A DNA stretch of 53,814 nt, taken from contig JAJEBS010000224.1 in assembly GCA_022822425.1 (NCBI GenBank), positions 1 to 53,814 of the forward strand. Direction: 5' to 3'. Below the pieces are notes generated by a model, which did not search any database, had not been told where the DNA came from, and saw only the letters and a program-made list of their open reading frames with translations. How positions within the stretch are numbered: position 1 is the stretch's first letter; every line of letters begins with the position of its first letter. Below are positions 1 to 9,120 of the stretch, piece by piece. A program made the position numbers and the translations under genes. This DNA comes from Gemmatimonadota bacterium (GTDB lineage: Bacteria > Gemmatimonadota > Gemmatimonadetes > Longimicrobiales > Gaopeijiaceae).

Positions 1-657
1 TACCTCAAACGACGGCCGCCCGAGGGAAAAGCAGGATCGAGCTGCTACACGCTCGCGCTACCCAACGGCGACAGCCTCATGTTGTGGGGTTTCGGGCTCC
101 TGTACGGAACGCCGCAGAAGGGTGGCGTCTACCTCAACCGCTACGAGTTTCGACCCGACTGGCTCCCGTCGGAGACGATCCAGGGGCCGATGTGGAAGCC
201 CGACATGATCCCGGCTGGACAGCCGCCTCCGTCGCTCCGCATACCGGTTGACCTGACCGTCGCCGCCATTCGGCGCGTCGCGGACTACGAGGAGTGGGTT
301 CTCGCACGTTGCGGCCTGGAGTATCGTCGCGCCGTCCTGCGCCAATGGAAACAGTCCGAGCAACTGCCGCCGCAGACGGTTCCCCAAGCCTGGCGCGCGC
401 TCGCCGACGCAATCGACGGGTACACTCACGGACGCTTCGCCGAGGACTGCCAGCTGGTCCTCGATGTTGCTCGCGTCCGTCGTGGCGATGAACTCCAGAT
501 CGACGGCACCTTCCCGTCGCTGCGCGCGATCAGCGGGCCGGACGCCACAACCCGGGCTCGGCCTCGAGCCTCGCCACCGCGTCGCGCAGCACCTCGAGCG
601 CCAGGTCGATCGTGTCCAGGTGCGTCCGAAACGCGAGAACCGCCATTCTCAGCATGA
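1..657 (+). CDS. Hypothetical protein, 5'-partial
   Basis: The reading frame is open from the first base of the window, so the start lies upstream; 218 residues are visible. The first ~175 residues have a normal soluble-protein composition (Trp/Tyr-rich stretches such as LMLWGFGLLYGTP and YEEWVLARCGLEYRRAVL). The last ~42 residues are Arg/Pro/Ala-rich and lie over the 3' end of the opposite-strand decarboxylase. I do not recognise the family, and there is no signal peptide or membrane segment in the visible part. The 128-bp tail-to-tail overlap suggests either that the natural stop was lost and the frame now reads through, or that the C-terminal tail is non-functional. The coding direction is inferred from composition and could be wrong. 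Confidence 0.5.
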   Translation, partial: YLKRRPPEGKAGSSCYTLALPNGDSLMLWGFGLLYGTPQKGGVYLNRYEFRPDWLPSETIQGPMWKPDMIPAGQPPPSLRIPVDLTVAAIRRVADYEEWVLARCGLEYRRAVLRQWKQSEQLPPQTVPQAWRALADAIDGYTHGRFAEDCQLVLDVARVRRGDELQIDGTFPSLRAISGPDATTRARPRASPPRRAAPRAPGRSCPGASETREPPFSA

Positions 658-2008
658 AGTTCCCCGCTACGGTTGTGGAGGAGAGGAAGACCCGCCCGTC
701 GCGGTGCGTTTCCTCCACGAGCGCCTGGTTGAACGCGTTCGCGCTGCCGGATTCCGGTACCCACCGGTAGGTCACCACGGTGAGATCCGGCTCCGGGCCC
801 ACTTCGAACCCCAGAGCCGCGACCTCGCGGTGGAAGTAATTCGCAAGTTCGAGTTTCTCGCGCAGGCACGCCCGGAACGGTTCCTCGCCGTACAGCAGCA
901 GCGGCAGCCACACGCGCAGCGCGCGGAAATGCTTGGTCAGCTCGGGCGAGACGGCTGCCGGCGAGCGGCCCCCGCCCTCGGACTCGACGGTGTCCTGCAG
1001 GTAGGCGGCGTAGTAGGCATGCGCGTCCTGGAGTGCGTCGCGGTTCTGGACGAGCACCGCGCCCGTGCCGTAGGGAAGGAACATGCTCTTGTGCGGGTCG
1101 AGCACAACCGAGTCGGCGCGCTCCAGGCCGGCGAATCGCGGGCGAAACTCGTCCAGAAGTGCGAAGAAGCCCCCGTAGGCGGCGTCGACGTGGAACCACA
1201 GATCTTCCCGCTCGGCGATGTCGGCGATCCGGTCCAGCGGATCGATGGCGCCGGTATCCGCGGTGCCCGCCGAGCCGAGGACCAGCCACGGCCGAAGCCC
1301 CCGGGCCCGGTCCGCAGCAACGAGTTCGGAGAGCGAGTCGGGACACAGGCGGAACCCGTCGTCCACAGCGACATCGCGGACCGCCGTTTCGCCCATGCCG
1401 GCCACGCGGATCGCCTTGTGCAGGCACTGGTGAATGTGCGACGTGGCGTAAACGACGGCGCGATCAAAGTCGCGGGCCTTGAGCCCGGCAGCCTCCCGCG
1501 CCGCCACGATCGCCGTCAGACTTGCGATGGAACCACCCGACGCGAGGTTGCCGTCGGCGGTCGCCGGAAAGCCGACGATCCGGGCCATCCAGTCGAGGAT
1601 CAAATCCTCCATTTCGACGGACCCCGGTCCCACGAAGCGTACGCCGGCGTACTCGTTCGTCACCGCGGCGAGGTAGTCGGCGACCGACGAAGCGTAGATC
1701 CCGCCGCCGGGGATGTACGCCAGGTGGCCCGGGTGGGAGGGCACGAGCCCGGCCCGCACGACAGACTCGTCGATGCGGGCGACGAGCTGCTCGATGCCGT
1801 TCTCGGCGGGCAGCCTGCGCAGCTCGGCAACCGCCGACTTGTCGTGGTAGTAGGCAGGCGTTTCCGTTAGCTCCTTAAGGAACCGCTGGACGTAGCCATG
1901 CGCCTCCCGCATGAGACGGTCGCGCCCGGCCGCGTCGGGGTCGAGCGGCCGCGCGGACGCCTCCAGCTCGAGGATCCGGGCCCGTTCCCTGCGTGAGTTG
2001 GCGTGCAT
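530..2008 (-). CDS. PLP-dependent group II amino acid decarboxylase
   Basis: 492 residues, the usual length for the aromatic-L-amino-acid/tyrosine/glutamate decarboxylase superfamily (fold type I). The PLP lysine is visible as DPHKSMF with Lys307. HVDAAYGG upstream carries the aspartate that contacts the pyridine nitrogen, and NLASGGSIASL is the phosphate-binding segment. This enzyme class removes the carboxylate of an amino acid to give an amine and CO2 in the cytoplasm; the substrate (aromatic amino acid or other) cannot be read from the sequence. The start is the ATG giving MHANSRRERA; the frame stays open ~130 codons further upstream, but that stretch is Arg/Pro-rich and lies over the DUF420 gene. 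No clear Shine-Dalgarno sequence precedes the chosen start, so it is uncertain by a few codons. Confidence 0.88.
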   Translation of the reverse strand: MHANSRRERARILELEASARPLDPDAAGRDRLMREAHGYVQRFLKELTETPAYYHDKSAVAELRRLPAENGIEQLVARIDESVVRAGLVPSHPGHLAYIPGGGIYASSVADYLAAVTNEYAGVRFVGPGSVEMEDLILDWMARIVGFPATADGNLASGGSIASLTAIVAAREAAGLKARDFDRAVVYATSHIHQCLHKAIRVAGMGETAVRDVAVDDGFRLCPDSLSELVAADRARGLRPWLVLGSAGTADTGAIDPLDRIADIAEREDLWFHVDAAYGGFFALLDEFRPRFAGLERADSVVLDPHKSMFLPYGTGAVLVQNRDALQDAHAYYAAYLQDTVESEGGGRSPAAVSPELTKHFRALRVWLPLLLYGEEPFRACLREKLELANYFHREVAALGFEVGPEPDLTVVTYRWVPESGSANAFNQALVEETHRDGRVFLSSTTVAGNFMLRMAVLAFRTHLDTIDLALEVLRDAVARLEAEPGLWRPAR

Positions 2009-2088
2009 GGAGCGCCCGATCACCACGGATCGTCCGAGAGCACCACCCGCGGTCCCTCGCCGCGCTCCTCCATGGCGTTCACCCGGCC

Positions 2089-2529
2089 CTACTCCACGTA
2101 TCCGTACACGTGGTACAGCATCGCATAGACCACCAGCCCGGTCACCGACACGTACAGCCAGACCGGGAGGGTCCAGCGCGCGAGGCGGGCGTGCTCGGGG
2201 AAGCGCTCGCGGCCGGCAAGGAAGAGCAGGCGGATGATGAGGGGAACCACCACCACCGCGAGCACCATGTGCGAGAACAGGATGGCCAGGTAGACCACCC
2301 GGGCGGTTCCCTCTCCGGCGAAGGTGTGCGCGCCGGTGAGGGAGAAGCGGATGACGTAGAAGACGAGGAAGAGGCCGGACGCGCTCGCCGCCGAGATCAT
2401 GCACAGGCGGTGGCGGGGGATGTTGCGCGCCCGGATGAATGCGAACCCGGCCACCAGGAAGCTGGTGCTGAGCAGGTTCAGCGAGGCGTTGACCGGAGCC
2501 AGAAAGTTGCCGAGCGCCTCAGCGTCCAT
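2089..2529 (-). CDS. DUF420 family integral membrane protein
   Basis: 146 residues with about four hydrophobic helices (NLLSTSFLVAGFAFI, ISAASASGLFLVFYVI, VVYLAILFSHMVLAVVVVPLIIRLLF, LPVWLYVSVTGLVVYAML) and conserved-looking His residues at helix edges. It resembles DUF420 (YozB-like) proteins, which in many bacteria sit beside cytochrome c oxidase assembly and haem A synthesis genes. Here it lies 20 bp downstream of haem A synthase in the same direction, which supports a role in haem-copper oxidase biogenesis. The exact activity is unknown. The next gene downstream, the decarboxylase, starts about 80 bp away and may or may not be co-transcribed. Confidence 0.82.
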   Translation of the reverse strand: MDAEALGNFLAPVNASLNLLSTSFLVAGFAFIRARNIPRHRLCMISAASASGLFLVFYVIRFSLTGAHTFAGEGTARVVYLAILFSHMVLAVVVVPLIIRLLFLAGRERFPEHARLARWTLPVWLYVSVTGLVVYAMLYHVYGYVE

Positions 2530-2549
2530 GGAATGCGGCGGCGGTGCGC

Positions 2550-3536
2550 CTAGAGGGCGGGATGAGGATCGGGTTCCTGCCCGGCCCGCGCCCTTGCCGA
2601 GCCGCGCCCATCCGTGGCAGCCCCCGCAGCGCCGGCCGCGAGCCGCAACTCGGGTTCATACCCGTAGGTGGCGAGTGCCACGGTCAGCGAGAGGAGCAGC
2701 GCCGCCAGCAGCGTGTGGAGCGAAACGGGCGCAACCGCGAGCCCGCTGCTCACCGAGAGGAAGCCCACGGTGACCTGGGCCAGCACCGTGACCAGCGCGC
2801 CCGCCGCGAGTGCCGGGAGCGGGGCGGCGGCCTTCCGGCGCAGCACGAAGACGGCCAGCGCGAGGGTTGCCAGCGCCACCAGAATGCCCAGCAGGCGGTG
2901 GCTGAAGTGCAGAATCACCAGCGGGTGCTCGAGGGGAGGCACCACCTGGCCCACACAGAGCGGCACGTCCGGGCAGGCCATGCCCGCGTCGGTGTGGCGC
3001 ACCACGGCGCCCAGTACCGACTGCGCCAGCACCAGCGCCGCCACCCCGCCCGCCATCCTCCCCAGCGCTGCGCGCGCGGCACCCCCCAGGCGCGCGCCTC
3101 CGCCCCATCCCCGCGCCGTGACCACCGTCATGACCGTGGCCAGCCCCAGGAACAGGAAGGCCAGCGCGAGGTGGGAGGACGAGATGGCGTCGGGCAGGCG
3201 CATCAGCACGGTGAGGCCGCCGAGCACAGATTGGACGATCAGCAGCGCGATTCCGGCCAGCCCCGCCCGGTGGAGCCAGCGGCGCCCCGGCTGCCGGCGC
3301 CAGGTCAGCCAGGCGGCCGCGGCAAACAGCAGCACCAGTGCGCCCGCCACCAGCCGGTGCAGGTGCTCCCAGAAGACGCCGCCGGTCATCTCGGGCATCA
3401 TGGTGCCGAAGCAGGTCGGCCAGTCCGGACAGGCGAGGCTCGACTCGGTCGCGTGCACGATGCTGCCCAGGAGGAGAAGCCCAAGGGTCCATCCCAGCAC
3501 GACGGCCAGGCTGATGTGATGAAGGCGCGCGCTCAT
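2550..3536 (-). CDS. ctaA: Haem A synthase (COX15/CtaA family)
   Basis: 328 residues with eight predicted membrane helices in two four-helix halves, as in CtaA. Each half carries the expected histidines (EHLHRLVAG and SSHLALAF; LHFSHRLLG and SLHTLLAAL) and a pair of extracytoplasmic cysteines (CPDWPTC near residue 38, CPDVPLC in the second half). CtaA oxidises the C8 methyl of haem O to a formyl group, making haem A for aa3-type cytochrome oxidases. The ATG at 3536 is chosen because GAGGGG precedes it; an in-frame GTG two codons upstream is possible. The pairing with DUF420 is typical. Haem O synthase (CtaB) and the oxidase genes are not in this window. Confidence 0.93.
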   Translation of the reverse strand: MSARLHHISLAVVLGWTLGLLLLGSIVHATESSLACPDWPTCFGTMMPEMTGGVFWEHLHRLVAGALVLLFAAAAWLTWRRQPGRRWLHRAGLAGIALLIVQSVLGGLTVLMRLPDAISSSHLALAFLFLGLATVMTVVTARGWGGGARLGGAARAALGRMAGGVAALVLAQSVLGAVVRHTDAGMACPDVPLCVGQVVPPLEHPLVILHFSHRLLGILVALATLALAVFVLRRKAAAPLPALAAGALVTVLAQVTVGFLSVSSGLAVAPVSLHTLLAALLLSLTVALATYGYEPELRLAAGAAGAATDGRGSARARAGQEPDPHPAL

Positions 3537-3548
3537 CGGCACCCCTCG

Positions 3549-5501
3549 CTAGCGGGCCGCCACGGCGGCCTCCCGGGCCTGCTTCGCCGCCGTCGGACCG
3601 GGGGAGGTGCTGGCCTCCGCCTCTTCCATGGCCTCCAGGTCGGCCATCGTCACCACGCCCTCCTCCAACCACCCGTAGGTCCCCTCCATGGTCCTCGCGG
3701 CAACCTTGTAGGTAGCGACGTCATCGTTGGAGAAGAGGGCGGCGAAGTGGGCCTTGATGCGCCGACGCGCCTGCCTGCAGAACAGGTCCGCAAGATCCTC
3801 CGGAGAGGAATCGCCGGGGTTCTTGGCGGCCAGCATGTCGACGCGAACGGTGACCGCGGTCATGGCGAAGAGTTCGGATCCGATGTCGACGATGCGACCC
3901 AGCACCGCCTGACGCTTCTCGAGCCCGGCCCCGAACCGGAGCATGCAGTAGAGCAGGGAACGCGCGAGCTTGCGCGAACTGCGCTCGATGAAGCGCACGT
4001 GGCTCGCCAGCCGTCCGAATTCCGAAAACCTGGGCCAGCGGCTCCAGCCCACCCAGCGCGTGGGATACCACCAGGCATAGTGCAGTCCGGCGCGTGCCAG
4101 CGCGGCCATCCGCTCCCGCAACGGCGCCCGCGGATCCACCAGAGCCCCCGCCAGCTTCAGGTGCTGATCCACCGCCTCGCGGGCGATGAACAGGCGCATG
4201 ATCTCGCTCGAACCCTCGAAGATGCGATTGATGCGCAGGTCGCGGAGCAGACGCTCCACGGGAGCAGGCATCTCCTCGCCCCGGGCACGCAGGGAATCGG
4301 CGGTCTCGTAGCCCCGCCCGCTCCGCATCTGGACCGCGTCGTCGGCCAGGGCCCAGGCGGTCTCGCTGTTCCAGAGCTTGGCCATGGCGGCTTCGATGCG
4401 GATGTCGAAGGTCTTCGCGTCGGCCATCACCGAGGACAGTTCCATGACCGCTTCCATGGCGAAGGCGTTCGCGGCCATCCGCCCCAGCATCTGCGCGACG
4501 GCGTCGTGCCTTCCCACCGGGGCGCCCCACTGGACCCGGTCGCCGCACCAGCGGCGGCACATGTGCAGAGCCGACTTGCCGGCCGCCGCGCACAGGGCCG
4601 GGAGCGACAGCCTGCCCGTGTTGAGCGTGATGAGCGCGAGCTTGAGGCCGAGCCCCTCGCCCCAGAGCAGGTTCTCGCGCGGCACCCGCACGTTGGTGAA
4701 GCGCAGGACGCCGTTGGATAGCCCCCTCAGCCCCATGAAGCGGCTGGTGTGCACCACCTCCACCCCTGGCCAGGCCTTGTCCACGATGAAGGCGGAGATG
4801 GGCCGCTTCCCCTTGACGCCCGCTCGCGCCGGCGTGCACGCCATGACCACCAGGAGTTCCGCCCGCGGTCCGTTCGTACACCAGAGCTTCTCTCCGTTCA
4901 GGAGATAGGCGCTGCCGTCCGCCGTGGGCGTGGCCGTGGTCGACATGTTGGCGGGATCGGAGCCGGCCTCCGGTTCGGTCAACGCGAAGGCAGAGAGCGC
5001 CCCCGCGGCCAGCCGGGGGAGGTAGGCCCGCTTCTGCGCCTCGGTGCCGAAGTAGGAGAGAGGCTGGGGCACGCCGATGGACTGGTGCGCGGAAAGGAAC
5101 GCGGCGGTGGAGATGCAGCGGCTTGCCACGATCTCCAGCGCGCGGTTGTACGTGACCTGCGAGAGTCCGAGGCCGCCGTATTCCCGCGGGATCTTGATGC
5201 CGAAGGCGCCCAGGGCGCGCAGTCCGTCGAGCACTTCCTCGGGGACCCAGGCTTCGCGGTCGACTGCGTCCCCGTCGATGTGGTTGCGCGCGAACTCCTC
5301 CAGCTCCCTGAGGAAATGACTCGCCCGAAACTGCTCCCCGGGGTCGGGCAGCGGATGGGGATGGACCCAGTCCAGATTTAACCGGCCCGAGAACAGCGAC
5401 TTGACGAAACTCCGCTGCTTCCAGCGTTTCTCTCGCGCGCTCTCGGCCACCTCGCGTGCTTCGCGCTCACTCGCATGGCCCCTGGCAGGGTCTGGCGTCA
5501 T
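3549..5501 (-). CDS. Acyl-CoA dehydrogenase, long C-terminally extended type
   Basis: 650 residues. The N-terminal ~440 residues are a complete acyl-CoA dehydrogenase: an all-alpha N domain, the FAD-binding middle domain (ALTEPEAGSD, then GEKLWCTNGP), and the C-terminal four-helix domain with the catalytic base region IFEGSSEI (Glu429). A ~200-residue helical extension follows, as in VLCAD/FadE-like enzymes, and ends in an Ala/Glu-rich tail. It catalyses the first FAD-linked alpha,beta-dehydrogenation of fatty acyl-CoA in beta-oxidation; the extension suggests long-chain substrates and membrane association. The start is supported by GGAG 7 nt upstream. It ends 12 bp before ctaA on the same strand, so the genes could be co-transcribed, although the functions are not obviously linked. 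Confidence 0.92.
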   Translation of the reverse strand: MTPDPARGHASEREAREVAESAREKRWKQRSFVKSLFSGRLNLDWVHPHPLPDPGEQFRASHFLRELEEFARNHIDGDAVDREAWVPEEVLDGLRALGAFGIKIPREYGGLGLSQVTYNRALEIVASRCISTAAFLSAHQSIGVPQPLSYFGTEAQKRAYLPRLAAGALSAFALTEPEAGSDPANMSTTATPTADGSAYLLNGEKLWCTNGPRAELLVVMACTPARAGVKGKRPISAFIVDKAWPGVEVVHTSRFMGLRGLSNGVLRFTNVRVPRENLLWGEGLGLKLALITLNTGRLSLPALCAAAGKSALHMCRRWCGDRVQWGAPVGRHDAVAQMLGRMAANAFAMEAVMELSSVMADAKTFDIRIEAAMAKLWNSETAWALADDAVQMRSGRGYETADSLRARGEEMPAPVERLLRDLRINRIFEGSSEIMRLFIAREAVDQHLKLAGALVDPRAPLRERMAALARAGLHYAWWYPTRWVGWSRWPRFSEFGRLASHVRFIERSSRKLARSLLYCMLRFGAGLEKRQAVLGRIVDIGSELFAMTAVTVRVDMLAAKNPGDSSPEDLADLFCRQARRRIKAHFAALFSNDDVATYKVAARTMEGTYGWLEEGVVTMADLEAMEEAEASTSPGPTAAKQAREAAVAAR

Positions 5502-5568
5502 TCGCGGCTCCGTAGAGTTTCGGGTCCCAGGTCGGCGATGCGCTTTGGCGATTCTCGTACCGGAACGG

Positions 5569-5964
5569 CTATCCGGTGCTCTCGAGCAGCGACCGCCCGA
5601 TCGCGGCGACGCCCGCCCAGATCAGGGCCAGCGCAATCAACGCGGACACCGCGTGGGGCGGGTAGGTGCGCTGATCCTCGGGACGGCGCCGCATCACCGA
5701 AACCGGCAGCTGCGCCACGGCCGCCGCGATCGCCATGGGCATGATGTGCCCCATGAGCGCCGTGCTGAAACTGCCCGGTATGGTGAGGATGACGGCCACC
5801 CCGAGCAGGATCTGCAGGTGCAGTGATCCCGCAAACATTGAAGCCAGCACCCGCATGGGGCGGTCGTAGGGGCGACCCGTCGCCCACCCTGCGAGGGCGT
5901 AGAGTACGCACGCCGCACCAAACAGCAGAACCAGGTAGCGAACTCCCGAATGGGCCATGAACAT
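5569..5964 (-). CDS. Small four-helix membrane protein of unknown function
   Basis: 131 residues with four hydrophobic segments (VRYLVLLFGAACVLYALAGW, LHLQILLGVAVILTI, GHIMPMAIAAAVAQLPVSV, AVSALIALALIWAGVAAIG). Histidines lie in or beside the helices (His5, the LHLQ His, the GHIMP His, the PPHAV His), a pattern also seen in small membrane haem or quinone-site proteins. I cannot assign a family. AAGGAG precedes the ATG by about 9 nt, which supports this start. It sits upstream of the acyl-CoA dehydrogenase with 67 bp between them and may be transcribed with it. A role in respiratory-chain membrane chemistry would be an inference only. Confidence 0.78.
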   Translation of the reverse strand: MFMAHSGVRYLVLLFGAACVLYALAGWATGRPYDRPMRVLASMFAGSLHLQILLGVAVILTIPGSFSTALMGHIMPMAIAAAVAQLPVSVMRRRPEDQRTYPPHAVSALIALALIWAGVAAIGRSLLESTG

Positions 5965-6007
5965 GGGGCAGGACTCCTTGTCGGTTATCGGAAACGGGGG
6001 TTCGCCA

Positions 6008-8992
6008 TCAGCGGAGGCCGTCGAGGTCGTCCAGTTCTTCGCGGGCGCTGGCGAGGAGGGCTTCGACGCGCTCCTTCTGCTCGCGGTGGGTCGCCGTGGG
6101 CGGATAGAGCGAACCCTGGCGGACGCCGCCGCCGTTCATCGACTGGTAGATGCCGGCCAGCGCCGCCCGGCCCTGGTTGAGGGCCTGGTCGAGTTCCTCG
6201 ATCCGGGCGCCCCTCGCGCCGCCTCCGCCCATGCCGCTCAGCTCGTCCCGCACCCGCTCCACCTCCTGCCTCAGCGCCAGCACCTCCGACAGGAACTGCT
6301 CGCGCTCCCGGTACTGGGCCATGGTGACCGGCAACTCCGGATCACCGGTGACCACCAGGCTCTGCTCCGAGGTCGCGCCGCGCGCCTCCAGCACCACCCG
6401 GAACGTGCCGGGAGACACGAAATGGCCCCGGTCCTCGATGGTGCGCGCCAACCCCTCCACATCGTGGGCGCGCCACTGCGTCGAACTGCCGGGAAGCGGA
6501 TGCCGGAGGTCCCAGTTGACCCTGTGCACGCCCGAAGAACCGGGTACCGACAGTTCGCGCACGAAGTTCCCGCGCTCGTCCTCGATGACGAGGCGCGCCG
6601 GGCCGCCGCCCTCCCCGAGGCTGTAGGTGATGATGGCGCCGTCCACGGGATTGGCGCCCGCGTATGCCTCCTGGGCCCGGTACGAGGTATCCTTCCAGTA
6701 CTGGAAAATGGTGGCCGACCGGATCGGGAAGAGGTGCGCGGGCGCGGAGGCCACGCGGGCGTTCCAGGCGGCGAGGGCGCCGAGATCGTCGAGAATCAGG
6801 ATGCCCCGTCCGTGGGTGCCCATCACCAGGTCCTTGTCGCGCGGATGGATGACGAGGTCGTCGTAGGCGGTGGTGGGCGCGGGCATCCTCGCCCAGGTGG
6901 CGCCCGCGTCGGTGGAGGCGAACAGGCCATGCTCGCTGCCCGCGAAGATCAACTCGGGGTTGTCGGGGTGCTCGGCGAGCGAGTTGACCGAACCGCCCGC
7001 CTCGAGCCCGACGCTCAGGTTCAGCCAGGTGGCGCCCGCGTCCTCGGTGCGGAACACGTAGGGGGCGAAGTCGCCGCTGCGGTGGGCGTCGAAGGCGACG
7101 TAGGCGACATCCTCGCCCCGCATCGAGGGAAGGATGCGGCTCACGTAGGTGCCGTCCGCCACCCCGTCGATGTTTCCGGAGAGCTCCGTCCAGGTGGATC
7201 CGCCGTCCCGCGAGAGCTGCACGTTGCCGTCGTCCGTGCCCACCCAGAGCACGTCCCCGTTCAGGGGCGACTCCGTGATGATGGTGATCTCGCTGAAGCT
7301 GCTCGTACCGTCGTTGCGGGACAGGCGGATGTCGGAGCCGCGCACGCCCATGATGTCCAGGGCGTCCCGGTCGATCCGGCGGGTCAGGTCCTCCGTGCGC
7401 GTCCAGCTGTTGCCGTGGTCGCGGCTGATGAAGAGCCGGTTGCCGGCCGTGTAGACCAGACCCTCGGTGTGCCGGGACACGAGTGAGGGCGAGACCCAGT
7501 CGAAGCGGTAGCGGCCCTCTCCCTCGGGGGGCTGGGGACGGATGTCGAGCTGGTCTCCGGTGTCGGTGTCCACGCGCACGTAGCCGCCGCCGTTGGAGTT
7601 CACATAGACGTAGCGGGGATCGCCCGGATCCGGCTGCTGGTACATGCCGTCGCCGAAGCCGGTCTGTCGCCAGTCGTCGTTGAGGATGCCGGCCCATCGC
7701 CGGGTGCGCGACGGCCCCGCGAAGGAGTGGTTGTCCTGGAGTCCCCCGTGCACCCAGTACGGGTCGCGCATGTCCACGCCGATGGCATAGAACTGCGCGA
7801 TGGGGATGTTGTTGATGCGCCGGTAGTTGATCCCGCCGTCATAGGTCTCGTGCACCCCGGCGTCGCCAGCCAGGTAGAAGTGCTCCGGGTCCTGCGGATT
7901 GATCCACATGGTGTGCATGTCGGCGTGCACGCCCACGTCGTAGGTGGGACGTGCCGAAATGTCCTGCCAGGTGCGCCCGCCGTCGCGGCTGCGGTAGGAC
8001 GACGTCGCCAGGGTGTAGACCACGTTCTCGTCGTTCGGGTCGATGTAGATGTGCGAGTAGTACATGGGGCGGCCGTTCAGGTCGCTCATCTTCTCCCAGG
8101 TGTCGCCGCCGTCGGTGGAGCGGTACGTCCCCGTGTCCTCGGTGTGCTCGATCAGCGCGTTGAGCACCAGGGGATTGGAGCGGGAGATGGCCAGGCCGAT
8201 GCGCCCCTTGTCTCCCGCGGGAACGCCTTCGGTCAGCTCCTCCCAGGTGTCGCCGCCGTCCATGGAGCGATAGATGCCGCTGCCGGGACCGCCTCCGTTG
8301 AAGCCCCAGGCGGTGCGGCGCCGCTGGTAGGTTGCCGCGTAGACGATGTCGGGGTTGTCATGGTTGAGGACGAGGTCGATGGCCCCGGTGTCTTCATCCA
8401 CGTACAGGACCTTCCGCCAGTTGCGGCCGCCGTCGAAGCTGCGGTAGACGCCGCGCTCCTCGCTCGCGTTCCACAGGTCTCCGCTGGCCGCCACGTAGAC
8501 GACGTCGGGGTTGCGCGGATGGACCTGCACCTCGGCGATGTGACGGGTGGCTTCCAGCCCCAGATGCTCCCAGCTCTCCCCGCCGTCATCGCTTCGGTAG
8601 ATGCCGTTGCCCCACGAGGTGCTCTGCCGATTGTTCTGCTCCCCGGTGCCCGCGTACACGACCCGCGGGTCGGAGGCCGCGAGGGCCACGTCGCCGAAGG
8701 TGTTGACTTCCATGTCCTCGAAGACGTTCACCCAGGTGTGCCCGCGGTTGAGGCTGCGCCAGAGGCCGCCCGAGGCGGTGGCGACCCAGAGCACGGAGGG
8801 ATCGTCCTCGAGCGCCTCCACGTCGTGGACCCGGCCACCCGTGACCGCCGGGCCTATGGACCGGGGACGGAAGGCTTCCAGCTGTGCTTCGGAGATGGGG
8901 GCGGATTGCGCGGCAACCCAAAACGGGAGCGAGAACGCCAGCAGCAGGCTCCCCAGAGCACCTGCGCCGACTCTCCCCAGATGGACGGACAT
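6008..8992 (-). CDS. Exported Asp-box (VPS10/sortilin-like beta-propeller) protein
   Basis: 994 residues with a signal peptide (hydrophobic core ALGSLLLAFSLPFWVA, cleavage near AAQS). The body carries at least nine Asp-box/BNR repeats of the form S-x-D-x-G-x-T-W (SDDGGESW, SFDGGRNW, SMDGGDTW, STDGGDTW, SRDGGRTW, SRDHGNSW, SRDGGSTW, TEDAGATW, STDAGATW), which predict one or two large beta-propellers. The ~250-residue C-terminal region is a beta domain followed by a coiled helical segment (REREQFLSEVLALRQEVERV). Related exported proteins are usually annotated as glycosyl hydrolase or sortilin-like and occur in many copies in Gemmatimonadota and Acidobacteriota; their substrate is not established. 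The start is fixed by AGGAG 7 nt before the ATG, although the frame stays open 118 codons further upstream. Confidence 0.9.
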   Translation of the reverse strand: MSVHLGRVGAGALGSLLLAFSLPFWVAAQSAPISEAQLEAFRPRSIGPAVTGGRVHDVEALEDDPSVLWVATASGGLWRSLNRGHTWVNVFEDMEVNTFGDVALAASDPRVVYAGTGEQNNRQSTSWGNGIYRSDDGGESWEHLGLEATRHIAEVQVHPRNPDVVYVAASGDLWNASEERGVYRSFDGGRNWRKVLYVDEDTGAIDLVLNHDNPDIVYAATYQRRRTAWGFNGGGPGSGIYRSMDGGDTWEELTEGVPAGDKGRIGLAISRSNPLVLNALIEHTEDTGTYRSTDGGDTWEKMSDLNGRPMYYSHIYIDPNDENVVYTLATSSYRSRDGGRTWQDISARPTYDVGVHADMHTMWINPQDPEHFYLAGDAGVHETYDGGINYRRINNIPIAQFYAIGVDMRDPYWVHGGLQDNHSFAGPSRTRRWAGILNDDWRQTGFGDGMYQQPDPGDPRYVYVNSNGGGYVRVDTDTGDQLDIRPQPPEGEGRYRFDWVSPSLVSRHTEGLVYTAGNRLFISRDHGNSWTRTEDLTRRIDRDALDIMGVRGSDIRLSRNDGTSSFSEITIITESPLNGDVLWVGTDDGNVQLSRDGGSTWTELSGNIDGVADGTYVSRILPSMRGEDVAYVAFDAHRSGDFAPYVFRTEDAGATWLNLSVGLEAGGSVNSLAEHPDNPELIFAGSEHGLFASTDAGATWARMPAPTTAYDDLVIHPRDKDLVMGTHGRGILILDDLGALAAWNARVASAPAHLFPIRSATIFQYWKDTSYRAQEAYAGANPVDGAIITYSLGEGGGPARLVIEDERGNFVRELSVPGSSGVHRVNWDLRHPLPGSSTQWRAHDVEGLARTIEDRGHFVSPGTFRVVLEARGATSEQSLVVTGDPELPVTMAQYREREQFLSEVLALRQEVERVRDELSGMGGGGARGARIEELDQALNQGRAALAGIYQSMNGGGVRQGSLYPPTATHREQKERVEALLASAREELDDLDGLR

Positions 8993-8999
8993 GCTGATT

Positions 9000-9004
9000 C
9001 TCCT
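9000..9004 (-). promoter_or_regulatory. Shine-Dalgarno AGGAG deciding the Asp-box protein start
   Basis: On the minus strand AGGAG lies 7 nt upstream of the ATG at 8992-8990, followed directly by a signal peptide. This excludes the longer open frame extending to 9346. Confidence 0.75.
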
Positions 9005-9120
9005 GACACGAAGAGACCCGGCCGGACGGCGAGGGATGAGACGGGAGACGCCGTTTCCGGCACTGTTGACGGCCCGGAAAAGAATCGTATCCGCGCCGGT
9101 TCGGTGCAAGCTGACGAACG

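Noticed and set aside
464..1870. Long plus-strand frame opposite the decarboxylase
   Set aside because: A composition-driven mirror of a well-recognised enzyme; no motif.
2544..4721. 725-codon plus-strand frame opposite ctaA and the acyl-CoA dehydrogenase
   Set aside because: His/Gln/Arg/Gly-rich shadow typical of high-GC antisense frames.
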